Notes: generated by a model from the sequence alone, not told the origin. DNA of 64,000 nucleotides from Osmia lignaria lignaria (GCF_051020975.1 NW_027478159.1:6340501-6404500), one strand, 5' to 3'. Positions 22,501-36,739 are shown, numbered from the stretch's first letter. Made by a program: numbers and translations.

Positions 22501-25500
22501 GATCAGATGCGTAGTTCTCGAGATATACCAAGATATTTAAAAGTTCCGAAGCCGCACCAACATAATAGAGATACAGATACACCGTGGCCCCTTTCTTTGA
22601 GATAACTCTGCACGATTGCGAGCTGCAAATGCCACTTCCAGCTTAGCTGTGCAGAGGAAGAACAACAAGAAGAAGAAATATCTCGAAATATGTCCGTCAG
22701 GCCAGTTCCTTTGAGCTGAATCTGCAAATATCTCGGAAACGAAGCGAGCTATGGCAAAATGTTAAGAGACCTTTTTTGTAGAGAATAATATTTCCTACAA
22801 TTTACGTTCTATGATATTTTTTGATCAGAAGCGTAGTTTTCGTGATATATCGAGATATTTAAAAGTTCCGAAGCCGCACCAACATAATAGAGATACAGAA
22901 ACACCGTGGCCCCTTTCTTTGAGATAACTCTGCACTATTGCGACCTGCAAATGCCACTTCCAGCTCAGCTGTGCAGAAGAAGAACAACAAGAAGAAGAAA
23001 TATCTCGAAATATGTCCGTCAGGCCAGTTCCTTTGAGCTGAATCTGCAAATATCTCGGAAACGAAGCGAGCTATGGCAAAATGTTAAGAGACGTTTTTTG
23101 TAGAGAATTAGGTTTCCTACAATTTATGTTCTATGATATTTTTTGATCAGAAGCGTAGTTTTCGAGATATATCGAGATATTTAAAAGTTCCGAAGCCGCA
23201 CCAACATAATAGGGATACAGAAACACCGTGGCCCCTTTCTTTGAGATAACTCTGCACTAGTGCGAGCCGCAAATGCCACTTCCAGCTTAGCTGTGCAGAA
23301 GAAGAACAACAAGAAGAAGAAATATCTCGAAATATGTCCGTCAGGCCAGTTCCTTTGAGCTGAATCTGCAAATATCTCGGAAACGAAGCGAGCTATGGCA
23401 AAATGTTAAGAGACGTTTTTTGTAGAGAATTATGTTTCCTACAATTTATGTTCTATGATATTTTTTGATCAGAAGCGTAGTTTTCGAGATATATCGAGAT
23501 ATTTAAAAGTTCCGAAGCCGCACCAACATAATAGAGATACAGAAACACCGTGGCCCCTTTCTTTGAGATAACTCTGCACTAGTGCGAGCCGCAAATGCCA
23601 CTTCCAGCTTAGCTGTGCAGAAGAAGAACAACAAGAAGAAGAAATATCTCGAAATATGTCCGTCAGGCCCCTTGCCTTGAGATAAATCTGCAAATATCTC
23701 GGAAACGAAGCGAGCTATGGCAAAATGTTAAGACACCTTTTTTGTAGAGAATTATATTTCCTACAATTTATGTTCTATGATATTTTTTGATCAGAAGCGT
23801 AGTTCTCGAGATAGATCAAGATACTTAAAAGTTCCGAAGCCGCACCAAACATAATAGAGATACAGATACACCGTGGCCCCTCTCTTTGAGATAACTCTGC
23901 ACTATTGCGAGCTGCAAATGCCACTTCCAGCTTAGCTGTGCAGAAGAAGAACAACAAGAAGAAGAAATATCTCGAAATATGTCCGTCAGGCCCCTTCCCT
24001 TGAGATAAATCTGCAAATATCTAGGAAACGAAGCGAGCTATGGCAAAATGTTAAGAGACCTTTTTTGTAGATAATTAAGTTTCCTACTTTTTATGTTCTA
24101 TGATATTTTTCGATCAGAGGCGTAGTTCTCGAGATATATCAAGATATTTAAAAGTTCCGAAGCCGCACCAACATAATAGAGATACAGAAACACCGTGGCC
24201 CCTTTCTTTGAGATAACTCTGCACGATTGCGAGCTGGAAATGCCACTTCCAGTTTAGCTGTGCAGAAGAAGAACAACAAGAAGAAGAAATATCTCGAAAT
24301 ATGTCCATCAGGACCCTTCCCTTGAGATAAATCTGCAAATATCTCGGAAACGAAGCGAGCTATGGCAAAATGTTAAGAGACCTTTTTTGTAGAGAATAAT
24401 ATTTCCTACAATTTACGTTCTATGATATTTTTTGATCAGAAGCGTAGTTTTCGTGATATATCGAGATATTTAAAAGTTCCGAAGCCGCACCAACATAATA
24501 GAGATACAGAAACACCGTGGCCCCTTTCTTTGAGATAACTCTGCACTATTGCGACCTGCAAATGCCACTTCCAGCTCAGCTGTGCAGAAGAAGAACAACA
24601 AGAAGAAGAAATATCTCGAAATATGTCCGTCAGGCCCCTTCCCATTGAGATAAATCTGCAAATATCTCGGAAACGAAGCGAGCTATGGCAAAATGTTAAG
24701 AGACGTTTTTTGTAGAGAATTATGTTTCCTACAATTTATGTTCTATGATATTTTTTGATCAGAAGCGTAGTTTTCGAGATATATCGAGATATTTAAAAGT
24801 TCCGAAGCCGCACCAACATAATAGGGATACAGAAACACCGTGGCCCCTTTCTTTGAGATAACTCTGCACTAGTGCGAGCCGCAAATGCCACTTCCAGCTT
24901 AGCTGTGCAGAAGAAGAACAACAAGAAGAAGAAATATCTCGAAATATGTCCGTCAGGCCCCTTCCCTTGAGATAAATCTGCAAATATCTCGGAAACGAAG
25001 CGAGCTATGGCAAAATGTTAAGAGACCTTTTTTGTAGAGAATTAAGTTTCCTACTTTTTATGTTCTATGATATTTTTTGATCAGATGCGTAGTTCTCGAG
25101 ATATATCAAGATATTTAAAAGTTCCGAAGCCGCACCAACATAATAGAGATACAGAAACACCGTGGCCCCTTTCTTTGAGATAACTCTGCACTATTGCGAG
25201 CTGGAAATGCCACTTCCAGTTTAGCTGTGCAGAAGAAGAACAACAAGAAGAAGAAATATCTCGAAATATGTCCGTTAGGCCCCTTCCCTTGAGATAAATC
25301 TGCAAATATCTCGGAAACGAAGCGAGCTATGGCAAAATGTTAAGAGACCTTTTTTGTAGAGAATTAAGTTTCCTACTTTTTATGTTCTATGATATTTTTT
25401 GATCAGAAGCGTAGTTTTCGAGATATATCGAGATATTTAAAAGTTCCGAAGCCGCACCAACATAATAAAGATACAGAAACACCGTGGCCCCTTTCTTTGA

Positions 25501-28139
25501 GATAACTCTGCACTAGTGCGAGCCGCAAATGCCACTTCCAGCTTAGCTGTGCAGAAGAAGAACAACAAGAAGAAGAAATATCTCGAAATATGTCCGTCAG
25601 GCCAGTTCCTTTGAGCTGAATCTGCAAATATCTCGGAAACGAAGCGAGCTATGGCAAAATGTTAAGAGACGTTTTTTGTAGAGAATTATGTTTCCTACAA
25701 TTTATGTTCTATGATATTTTTTGATCAGAAGCGTAGTTTTCGAGATATATCGAGATTTTTAAAAGTTCCGAAGCCGCACCAACATAATAGGGATACAGAA
25801 ACACCGTGGCCCCTTTCTTTGAGATAACTCTGCACTAGTGCGAGCCGCAAATGCCACTTCCAGCTTAGCTGTGCAGAAGAAGAACAACAAGAAGAAGAAA
25901 TATCTCGAAATATGTCCGTCAGGCCCCTTCCCTTGAGATAAATCTGCAAATATCTCGGAAACGAAGCGAGCTATGGCAAAATGTTAGGAGACCTTTTTTG
26001 TAGAGAATTAAGTTTCCTACTTTTTATGTTCTATGATATTTTTTGATCAGATGCGTAGTTCTCGAGATATATCAAGATATTTAAAAGTTCCGAAGCCGCA
26101 CCAACATAATAGAGATACAGAAACACCGTGGCCCCTTTCTTTGAGATAACTCTGCACTATTGCGAGCTGTAAATGCCACTTCCAGCTTAGCTGTGCAGAA
26201 GAAGAACAACAAGAAGAAGAAATATCTCGAAATATGTCCGTCAGGCCCCTTCCCTTGAGATATATCTGCAAATATCTCGGAAACGAAGCGAGCTATGGCA
26301 AAATGTTAAGAGACCTTTTTTGTAGAGAATTATATTTCCTACAATTTATGTTCTATGATATTTTTTGATCAGAAGCGTAGTTCTCGAGATAGATCAAGAT
26401 ACTTAAAAGTTCCGAAGCCGCACCAAACATAATAGAGATACAGAAACACCGTGGCCCCTCTCTTTGAGATAACTCTGCACTATTGCGAGCTGCAAATGCC
26501 ACTTCCAGCTTAGCTGTGCAGAAGAAGAACAACAAGAAGAAGAAATATCTCGAAATATGTCCGTCAGGCCCCTTCCCATTGAGATAAATCTGCAAATATC
26601 TCGGAAACGAAGCGAGCTATGGCAAAATGTTAAGAGACCTTTTTTGTAGACAATTAAGTTTCCTACTTTTTATGTTCTATGATATTTTTCGATCAGAGGC
26701 GTAGTTCTCGAGATATATCAAGATATTTAAAAGTTCCGAAGCCGCACCAACATAATAGAGATACAGAAACACCGTGGCCCCTTTCTTTGAGATAACTCTG
26801 CACTAGTGCGAGCCGCAAATGCCACTTCCAGCTTAGCTGTGCAGAAGAAGAACAACAAGAAGAAGAAATATCTCGAAATATGTCCGTCAGGCCCCTTCCC
26901 TTGAGATAAATCTGCAAATATCTCGGAAACGAAGCGAGCTATGGCAAAATGTTAAGAGACCTTTTTTGTAGAGAATTAAGTTTCCTACTTTTTATGTTCT
27001 ATGATATTTTTTGATCAGATGCGTAGTTCTCGAGATATATCAAGATATTTAAAAGTTCCGAAGCCGCACCAACATAATAGAGATACAGAAACACCGTGGC
27101 CCCTTTCTTTGAGATAACTCTGCACTATTGCGAGCTGTAAATGCCACTTCCAGCTTAGCTGTGCAGAAGAAGAACAACAAGAAGAAGAAATATCTCGAAA
27201 TATGTCCGTCAGGCCCCTTCCCTTGAGATATATCTGCAAATATCTCGGAAACGAAGCGAGCTATGGCAAAATGTTAAGAGACCTTTTTTGTAGAGAATTA
27301 TGTTTCCTACAATTTATGTTCTATGATCTTTTTTGATCAGAAGCGTAGTTTTCGAGATATATCGAGATATTTAAAAGTTCCGAAGCCGCACCAACATAAT
27401 AGAGATACAGAAACACCGTGGCCCCTTTCTTTGAGATAACTCTGCACTAGTGCGAGCCGCAAATGCCACTTCCAGCTTAGCTGTGCAGAAGAAGAACAAC
27501 AAGAAGAAGAAATATCTCGAAATATGTCCGTCAGGCCCCTTGCCTTGAGATAAATCTGCAAATATCTCGGAAACGAAGCGAGCTATGGCAAAATGTTAAG
27601 AGACCTTTTTTGTAGAGAATTATATTTCCTACAATTTATGTTCTATGATATTTTTTGATCAGAAGCGTAGTTCTCGAGATAGATCAAGATACTTAAAAGT
27701 TCCGAAGCCGCACCAAACATAATAGAGATACAGAAACACCGTGGCCCCTCTCTTTGAGATAACTCTGCACTATTGCGAGCTGCAAATGCCACTTCCAGCT
27801 TAGCTGTGCAGAAGAAGAACAACAAGAAGAAGAAATATCTCGAAATATGTCCGTCAGGCCCCTTCCCTTGAGATAAATCTGCAAATATCTCGGAAACGAA
27901 GCGAGCTATGGCAAAATGTTAAGAGACCTTTTTTGTAGAGAATAATATTTCCTACAATTTACGTTCTATGATATTTTTTGATCAGAAGCGTAGTTTTCGA
28001 GATATATCGAGATATTTAAAAGTTCCGAAGCCGCACCAACATAATAAAGATACAGAAACACCGTGGCCCCTTTCTTTGAGATAACTCTGCACTAGTGCGA
28101 GCCGCAAATGCCACTTCCAGCTTAGCTGTGCAGAAGAAG

Positions 28140-31100
28140 AACAACAAGAAGAAGAAATATCTCGAAATATGTTCGTCAGGCCAGTTCCTTTGAGCTGAAT
28201 CTGCAAATATCTCGGAAACGAAGCGAGCTATGGCAAAATGTTAAGAGACGTTTTTTGTAGAGAATTATGTTTCCTACAATTTATGTTCTATGATATTTTT
28301 TGATCAGAAGCGTAGTTTTCGAGATATATCGAGATATTTAAAAGTTCCGAAGCCGCACCAACATAATAGGGATACAGAAACACCGTGGCCCCTTTCTTTG
28401 AGATAACTCTGCACTAGTGCGAGCCGCAAATGCCACTTCCAGCTTAGCTGTGCAGAAGAAGAACAACAAGAAGAAGAAATATCTCGAAATATGTCCGTCA
28501 GGCCACTTCCCTTGAGATAAATCTGCAAATATCTCGGAAACGAAGCGAGCTATGGCAAAATGTTAAGAGACGTTTTTTGTAGAGAATTATATTTCCTACA
28601 ATTTATGTTCTATGATATTTTTTGATCAGAAGCGTAGTTCTCGAGATAGATCAAGATACTTAAAAGTTCCGAAGCCGCACCAAACATAATAGAGATACAG
28701 AAACACCGTGGCCCCTCTGTTTGAGATAACTCTGCACTATTGCGAGCGGCAAATGCCACTTCCAGCTTAGCTGTGCAGAAGAAGAACAACAAGAAGAAGA
28801 AATATCTCGAAATATGTCCGTCAGGCCCCTTCCCTTGAGATAAATCTGCAAATATCTCGGAAACGAAGCGAGCTATGGCAAAATGTTAAGAGACCTTTTT
28901 TGTAGATAATTAAGTTTCCTACTTTTTATATTCTATGATATTTTTCGATCAGAGGCGTAGTTCTCGAGATATATCAAGATATTTAAAAGTTCCGGAGCCG
29001 CACCAACATAATAGAGATACAGAAACACCGTGGCCCCTTTCTTTGAGATAACTCTGCACTATTGCGAGCTGGAAATGCCACTTCCAGTTTAGCTGTGCAG
29101 AAGAAGAACAACAAGAAGAAGAAATATCTCGAAATATGTCCGTTAGGCCCCTTCCCTTGAGATAAATCTGCAAATATCTCGGAAACGAAGCGAGCTATGG
29201 CAAAATGTTAAGAGACGTTTTTTGTTGAGAATTATATTTCCTACAATTTATGTTCTATGATATTTTTTGATCAGAAGCGTAGTTCTCGAGATAGATCAAG
29301 ATACTTAAAAGTTCCGAAGCCGCACCAAACATAATAGAGATACAGAAACACCGTGGCCCCTCTCTTTGAGATAACTCTGCACTATTGCGAGCTGCAAATG
29401 CCACTTCCAGCATAGCTGTGCAGAAGAAGAACAACAAGAAGAAGAAATATCTCGAAATATGTCCGTCAGGCCCCTTCCCTTGAGATAAATCTGCAAATAT
29501 CTCGGAAACGAAGCGAGCTATGGCAAAATGTTAAGAGACCTTTTTTGTAGATAATTAAGTTTCCTACAATTTATGTTCTATGATATTTTTTGATCAGAAG
29601 CGTAGTTTTCCAGATATATCGAGATATTTAAAAGTTCCGAAGCCGCACCAACATAATAGAGATACAGAAACACCGTGGCCCCTTTCTTTGGGATAACTCT
29701 GCACTATTGCGAGCTGCAAATGCCACTTCCAGCTTAGCTGTGCAGAAGAAGAACAACAAGAAGAAGAAATATCTCGAAATATGTCCGTCAGGCCACTTCC
29801 CTTGAGATAAATCTGCAAATATCTCGAAAACGAAGCGAGCTATGGCAAAATGTTAAGAGACCTTTTTTGTAGAGAATTAAGTTTCCTACTTTTTATGTTC
29901 GATGATATTTTTTGATCAGATGCGTAGTTCTCGAGATATATCAAGATATTTAAAAGTTCCGAAGCTGCACCAACATAATAGAGGTACAGAAACACCGTGG
30001 CCTCTTTCTTTGAGATAACTCTGCACTATTGCGAGCTGCAAATGCCACTTCGAGCTTAGCTGTGCAGAAGAAGAACAACAAGAAGAAGAAATATCTCGAA
30101 ATATGTCCGTCAGACCCCTTCCCTTCAGATGAATCTGCAAATATCTCGGAAACGAAGCGAGCTATGGCAAAATGTTGAGAGACCTTTTTTGTAGAGAATA
30201 ATATTTCCTACAATTTACGTTATATGATATTTTTTGATCAGAAGCGTAGTTTTCGAGATATATCGAGATATTTAAAAGTTCCGTAGCCGCACCAACATAA
30301 TAGAGATACAGAAACACCGTGGCCCCTTTCTTTGAGATAACTCTGCACTATTGCGAGCTGCAAATGCCACTTCCAGCTTAGCTGTGCAGAAGAAGAACAA
30401 CAAGAAGAAGAAATATCTCGAAATATGTCCGTCAGGCCCCTTCCCTTGAGATAAATATGCAAATATCTCGGAAACGAAGAGAGCTATGGCAAAATGTTAA
30501 GAGACCTTTTTTGTAGAGAATTAAGGTTCCTACTTTTCATGTTCTATGATATTTTTTGATCAGATGCGTAGTTCTCGAGATATATCAAGATATTTAAAAG
30601 TTCCGAAGCCGCACCAACATAATAGAGATACAGAAACACCGTGGCCCCTTTCTTTGAGATAACTCTGCACTATTGCGAGCTGTAAATGCCACTTCCAGCT
30701 TAGCTGTGCAGAAGAAGAACAACAAGAAGAAGAAATATCTCGAAATATGTCCGTCAGGCCCCTTCCCTTGAGATAAATATGCAAATATCTCGGAAACGAA
30801 GCGAGCTATGGCAAAATGTTAAGAAACCTTTTTTGTAGAGAATTAAGTTTCCTACTTTTTATGTTCTATGATATTTTTTGATCAGATGCGTAGTTCTCGA
30901 GATATATCAAGATATTTAAAAGTTCCGAAGCCGCACGATCATAATAGAGATACAGAAACACCGTGGCCCCTTTCTTTGAGATAACTCTGCACTATTGCGA
31001 GCTGCAAATGCCACTTCCAGCTTAGCTGTGCAGAGGAAGAACAACAAGAAGAAGAAATATCTCGAAATATGTCCGTCAGGCCAGTTCCTTTGAGCTGAAT

Positions 31101-32150
31101 CTGCAAATATCTCGGAAACGAAGCGAGCTATGGCAAAATGTTAAGAGACGTTTTTTGTAGAGAATTATGTTTCCTACAATTTATGTTCTATGATATTTTT
31201 TGATCAGAAGCGTAGTTTTCGAGATATATCGGGATCCTTAAACGTTCCGAAGCCGCACCAACATAATAGAGATACAGAAACACCGTGGCCCCTTTCTTTG
31301 AGATAACTGTGCACTAGTGCGAGCCGCAAATGCCACTTCCAGCTTAGCTGTGCAGAAGAAGAACAACAAGAAGAAGAAATATCTCGAAATATGTTCGTCA
31401 GGCCAGTTCCTTTGAGCTGAATCTGCAAATATCTCGGAAACGAAGCGAGCTATGGCAAAATGTTAAGAGACGTTTTTTGTAGAGAATTATGTTTCCTACA
31501 ATTTATGTTCTATGATATTTTTTGATCAGAAGCGTAGTTTTCGAGATATATCGAGATATTTAAAAGTTCCGAAGCCGCACCAACATAATAGGGATACAGA
31601 AACACCGTGGCCCCTTTCTTTGAGATAACTCTGCACTAGTGCGAGCCGCAAATGCCACTTCCAGCTTAGCTGTGCAGAAGAAGAACAACAAGAAGAAGAA
31701 ATATCTCGAAATATGTCCGTCAGGCCACTTCCCTTGAGATAAATCTGCAAATATCTCGGAAACGAAGCGAGCTATGGCAAAATGTTAAGAGACGTTTTTT
31801 GTAGAGAATTATATTTCCTACAATTTATGTTCTATGATATTTTTTGATCAGAAGCGTAGTTCTCGAGATAGATCAAGATACTTAAAAGTTCCGAAGCCGC
31901 ACCAAACATAATAGAGATACAGAAACACCGTGGCCCCTCTGTTTGAGATAACTCTGCACTATTGCGAGCGGCAAATGCCACTTCCAGCTTAGCTGTGCAG
32001 AAGAAGAACAACAAGAAGAAGAAATATCTCGAAATATGTCCGTCAGGCCCCTTCCCTTGAGATAAATCTGCAAATATCTCGGAAACGAAGCGAGCTATGG
32101 CAAAATGTTAAGAGACCTTTTTTGTAGATAATTAAGTTTCCTACTTTTTA
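28140..32150 (+). repeat. Ten-unit-spaced matching tracts (3222-bp offset)
   Basis: The tract 28140-28930 matches 31362-32152. Shared markers are GTTCGTCAGG with CCAGTTCC, AATAGGGATAC, GGCCACTTCC, GACGTTTTTTG, GATAGATCAAGATAC, ACCAAACAT, CCTCTGTTTGAG and GCGAGCGGC. The match ends where the left copy reads TTTATATTC and the right TTTACGTTC. The flanking units differ (GTCCGTTAGG versus GTCCATCAGG), so the duplication is limited to about two and a half units. Confidence 0.85.
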
Positions 32151-35100
32151 CGTTCTATGATATTTTTCGATCAGAGGCGTAGTTCTCGAGATATATCAAG
32201 ATATTTAAAAGTTCCGAAGCCGCACCAACATAATAGAGATACAGAAACACCGTGGCCCCTTTCTTTGAGATAACTCTGCACGATTGCGAGCTGGAAATGC
32301 CACTTCCAGTTTAGCTGTGCAGAAGAAGAACAACAAGAAGAAGAAATATCTCGAAATATGTCCATCAGGACCCTTCCCTTGAGATAAATCTGCAAATATC
32401 TCGGAAACGAAGCGAGCTATGGCAAAATGTTAAGAGACCTTTTTTGTAGAGAATTATGTTTCCTACAATTTATGTTCTATGATATTTTTTGATCAGAAGC
32501 GTAGTTTTCGAGATATATCGAGATATTTAAAAGTTCCGAAGACGCACCAACATAATAGAGATACAGAAACACCGTGGCCCCTTTCTTTGAGATAACTCTG
32601 CACGATTGCGAGCTGGAAATGCCACTTCCAGTTTAGCTGTGCAGAAGAAGAACAACAAGAAGAAGAAATATCTCGAAATATGTCCATCAGGACCCTTCCC
32701 TTGAGATAAATCTGCAAATATCTCGGAAACGAAGCGAGCTATGGCAAAATGTTAAGAGACCTTTTTTGTAGAGAATTATGTTTCCTACAATTTATGTTCT
32801 ATGATATTTTTTGATCAGAAGCGTAGTTTTCGAGATATATCGAGATATTTAAAAGTTCCGAAGCCGCACCAACATAATAGAGATACAGAAACACCGTGGC
32901 CCCTTTCTTTGAGATAACTCTGCACTATTGCGACCTGCAAATGCCACTTCCAGCTCAGCTGTGCAGAAGAAGAAGAACAAGAAGAAGAAATATCTCGAAA
33001 TATGTCCGTCAGGCCCCTTCCCTTGAGATAAATCTGCAAATATCTCGGAAACGAAGCGAGCTATGGCAAAATGTTAAGAGACCTTTTTTGTAGAGAATTA
33101 AGTTTCCTACTTTTTATGTTCTATGATATTTTTTGATCAGAAGCGTAGTTTTCGAGATATATCGAGATATTTAAAAGTTCCGAAGACGCACCAACATAAT
33201 AGAGATACAGAAACACCGTGGCCCCTTTCTTTGAGATAACTGTGCACTAGTGCGAGCCGCAAATGCCACTTCCAGCTTAGCTGTGCAGAAGAAGAACAAC
33301 AAGAAGAAGAAATATCTCGAAATATGTCCGTCAGGCCCCTTCCCTTGAGATATATCTGCAAATATCTCGGAAACGAAGCGAGCTATGGCAAAATGTTAAG
33401 AGACCGTTTTTGTAGAGAATTAAGTTTCCTACTTTTTATGTTCTATGATATTTTTTGATCAGACGCGTAGTTCTCGAGATATATCAAGATATTTAAAAGT
33501 TCCGGAGCCGCACCAACATAATAGAGATACAGAAACACCGTGGCCCCTTTCTTTGAGATAACTCTGCACTATTGCGAGCTGGAAATGCCACTTCCAGTTT
33601 AGCTGTGCAGAAGAAGAACAACAAGAAGAAGAAATATCTCGAAATATGTCCGTTAGGCCCCTTCCCTTGAGATAAATCTGCAAATATCTCGGAAACGAAG
33701 CGAGCTATGGCAAAATGTTAAGAGACCTTTTTTGTAGAGAATTAAGTTTCCTACTTTTTATGTTCTATGATATTTTTTGATCAGATGCGTAGTTCTCGAG
33801 ATATATCGAGATATTTAAAAGTTCCGAAGCCGCACCAACATAATAAAGATACAGAAACACCGTGGCCCCTTTCTTTGAGATAACTCTGCACTAGTGCGAG
33901 CCGCAAATGCCACTTCCAGCTTAGCTGTGCAGAAGAAGAACAACAAGAAGAAGAAATATCTCGAAATATGTCCGTCAGGCCCCTTCCCTTGAGATAAATA
34001 TGCAAATATCTCGGAAACGAAGCGAGCTATGGCAAAATGTTAAGAGACCTTTTTTGTATAGAATTAAGTTTCCTACTTTTTATGTTCTATGATATTTTTT
34101 GATCAGATGCGTAGTTCTCGAGATATATCAAGATATTTAAAAGATCCGAAGCCGCACCAACATAATAGAGATACAGAAACACCGTGGCCCCTTTCTTTGA
34201 GATAACTCTGCACTATTGCGAGCTGCAAATGCCACTTCCAGCTTAGCTGCGCAGAGGAAGAACAACAAGAAGAAGAAATATCTCGAAATATGTCCGTCAG
34301 GCCAGTTCCTTTGAGCTGTATCTGCAAATATGTCGGAAACGAAGCGAGCTATGGCAAAATGTTTAGAGACGTTTTTTGTAGAGAATTATGTTTCCTACAA
34401 TTTATGTTCTATGATATTTTTTGATCAGAAGCGTAGTTTTCGAGATATATCGAGATATTTAAAAGTTCCGAAGACGCACCAACATAATAGAGATACAGAA
34501 ACACCGTGGCCCCTTTCTTTGAGATAACTGTGCACTAGTGCGAGCCGCAAATGCCACTTCCAGCTTAGCTGTGCAGAAGAAGAACAACAAGAAGAAGAAA
34601 TATCTCGAAATATGTCCGTCAGGCCCCTTCCCTTGAGATATATCTGCAAATATCTCGGAAACGAAGCGAGCTATGGCAAAATGTTAAGAGACCGTTTTTG
34701 TAGAGAATTAAGTTTCCTACTTTTTATGTTCTATGATATTTTTTGATCAGACGCGTAGTTCTCGAGATATATCAAGATATTTAAAAGTTCCGGAGCCGCA
34801 CCAACATAATAGAGATACAGAAACACCGTGGCCCCTTTCTTTGAGATAACTCTGCACTATTGCGAGCTGGAAATGCCACTTCCAGTTTAGCTGTGCAGAA
34901 GAAGAACAACAAGAAGAAGAAATATCTCGAAATATGTCCGTTAGGCCCCTTCCCTTGAGATAAATCTGCAAATATCTCGGAAACGAAGCGAGCTATGGCA
35001 AAATGTTAAGAGACCTTTTTTGTAGAGAATTAAGTTTCCTACTTTTTATGTTCTATGATATTTTTTGATCAGAAGCGTAGTTTTCGAGATATATCGAGAT

Positions 35101-36590
35101 ATTTAAAAGTTCCGAAGCCGCACCAACATAATAAAGATACAGAAACACCGTGGCCCCTTTCTTTGAGATAACTCTGCACTAGTGCGAGCCGCAAATGCCA
35201 CTTCCAGCTTAGCTGTGCAGAAGAAGAACAACAAGAAGAAGAAATATCTCGAAATATGTCCGTCAGGCCACTTCCCTTGAGATAAATCTGCAAATATCTC
35301 GGAAACGAAGCGAGCTATGGCAAAATGTTAAGAGACGTTTTTTGTTGAGAATTATATTTCCTACAATTTATGTTCTATGATATTTTTTGATCAGAAGCGT
35401 AGTTCTCGAGATAGATCAAGATACTTAAAAGTTCCGAAGCCGCACCAAACATAATAGAGATACAGAAACACCGTGGCCCCTCTCTTTGAGATAACTCTGC
35501 ACTATTGCGAGCTGCAAATGCCACTTCCAGCATAGCTGTGCAGAAGAAGAACAACAAGAAGAAGAAATATCTCGAAATATGTCCGTCAGGCCCCTTCCCT
35601 TGAGATAAATCTGCAAATATCTCGGAAACGAAGCGAGCTATGGCAAAATGTTAAGAGACCTTTTTTGTAGATAATTAAGTTTCCTACAATTTATGTTCTA
35701 TGATATTTTTTGATCAGAAGCGTAGTTTTCCAGATATATCGAGATATTTAAAAGTTCCGAAGCCGCACCAACATAATAGAGATACAGAAACACCGTGGCC
35801 CCTTTCTTTGGGATAACTCTGCACTATTGCGAGCTGCAAATGCCACTTCCAGCTTAGCTGTGCAGAAGAAGAACAACAAGAAGAAGAAATATCTCGAAAT
35901 ATGTCCGTCAGGCCACTTCCCTTGAGATAAATCTGCAAATATCTCGGAAACGAAGCGAGCTATGGCAAAATGTTAAGATACCTTTTTTGTAGAGAATTAA
36001 GTTTCCTACTTTTTATGTTCGATGATATTTTTTGATCAGATGCGTAGTTCTCGAGATATATCAAGATATTTAAAAGTTCCGAAGCTGCACCAACATAATA
36101 GAGGTACAGAAACACCGTGGCCTCTTTCTTTGAGATAACTCTGCACTATTGCGAGCTGCAAATGCCACTTCGAGCTTAGCTGTGCAGAAGAAGAACAACA
36201 AGAAGAAGAAATATCTCGAAATATGTCCGTCAGACCCCTTCCCTTCAGATGAATCTGCAAATATCTCGGAAACGAAGCGAGCTATGGCAAAATGTTGAGA
36301 GACCTTTTTTGTAGAGAATAATATTTCCTACAATTTACGTTATATGATATTTTTTGATCAGAAGCGTAGTTTTCGAGATATATCGAGATATTTAAAAGTT
36401 CCGTAGCCGCACCAACATAATAGAGATACAGAAACACCGTGGCCCCTTTCTTTGAGATAACTCTGCACTATTGCGAGCTGCAAATGCCACTTCCAGCTTA
36501 GCTGTGCAGAAGAAGAACAACAAGAAGAAGAAATATCTCGAAATATGTCCGTCAGGCCCCTTCCCTTGAGATAAATATGCAAATATCTCG
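29220..36590 (+). repeat. Nineteen-unit-spaced matching tracts (6120-bp offset)
   Basis: The tract of about 29220-30475 matches 35340-36595. Shared markers are TTTGTTGAGAATTATAT, ACCAAACAT, CAGCATAGCTG, TTTTCCAGATAT, CTTTGGGATAAC, GTTCGATGATA, GAGGTACAG, GGCCTCTTTC, TTCGAGCTTAG, CCTTCAGATGAAT, ACGTTATATG and TTCCGTAGCC. Differences noticed include CTCGAAAAC/CTCGGAAAC and AGAGACC/AGATACC. Past 30475/36595 the right copy continues as the unit after next on the left (GTTAAGAAACC, then GCACGATCAT or GCACCATCAT), at an offset of 5799 bp. One unit is therefore missing on the right or extra on the left. Confidence 0.88.
33120..35140 (+). repeat. 4-unit duplication (1288-bp offset)
   Basis: 33120-33750 matches 34408-35038, and a shorter patch continues to ATAATAAAGATAC at 33843 and 35130. 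Shared markers are GAAGACGCACC, ACTGTGCACTAG, GAGATATATC, AGACCGTTTTTG, GACGCGTAG, TTCCGGAGCC and GTCCGTTAGG. The unit at 33779 has a type A junction and the one at 35067 a type B junction, so the match is broken by a junction-block switch. Confidence 0.82.
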
Positions 36591-36739
36591 GAAACGAAGC
36601 GAGCTATGGCAAAATGTTAAGAAACCTTTTTTGTAGAGAATTAAGTTTCCTACTTTTTATGTTCTATGATATTTTTTGATCAGATGCGTAGTTCTCGAGA
36701 TATATCAAGATATTTAAAAGTTCCGAAGCCGCACCATCA

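Larger units (their letters stand above)
22501..36677 (+). repeat. Shuffled satellite zone marked by ACCAAACAT insertions
   Basis: This zone contains all seven units with one extra A in GCACCAAACAT (23789, 26367, 27657, 28624, 29269, 31846, 35389). It also has both units with an extra A in CCCATTGAG (24434, 26367); the unit at 26367 has both and is 324 bp. Long matches recur at several offsets: 1611 bp (22785-23012 with 24396-24623, sharing TTTCGTGATAT, GCGACCTGC and AGCTCAGC), 3868 bp (23469 with 27337, both CCTTGCCTTGAG), 3222 bp, 6120 bp and 1288 bp. No single period explains the zone. It reads as a patchwork of successive duplications and conversions of the same few unit types. Confidence 0.85.
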
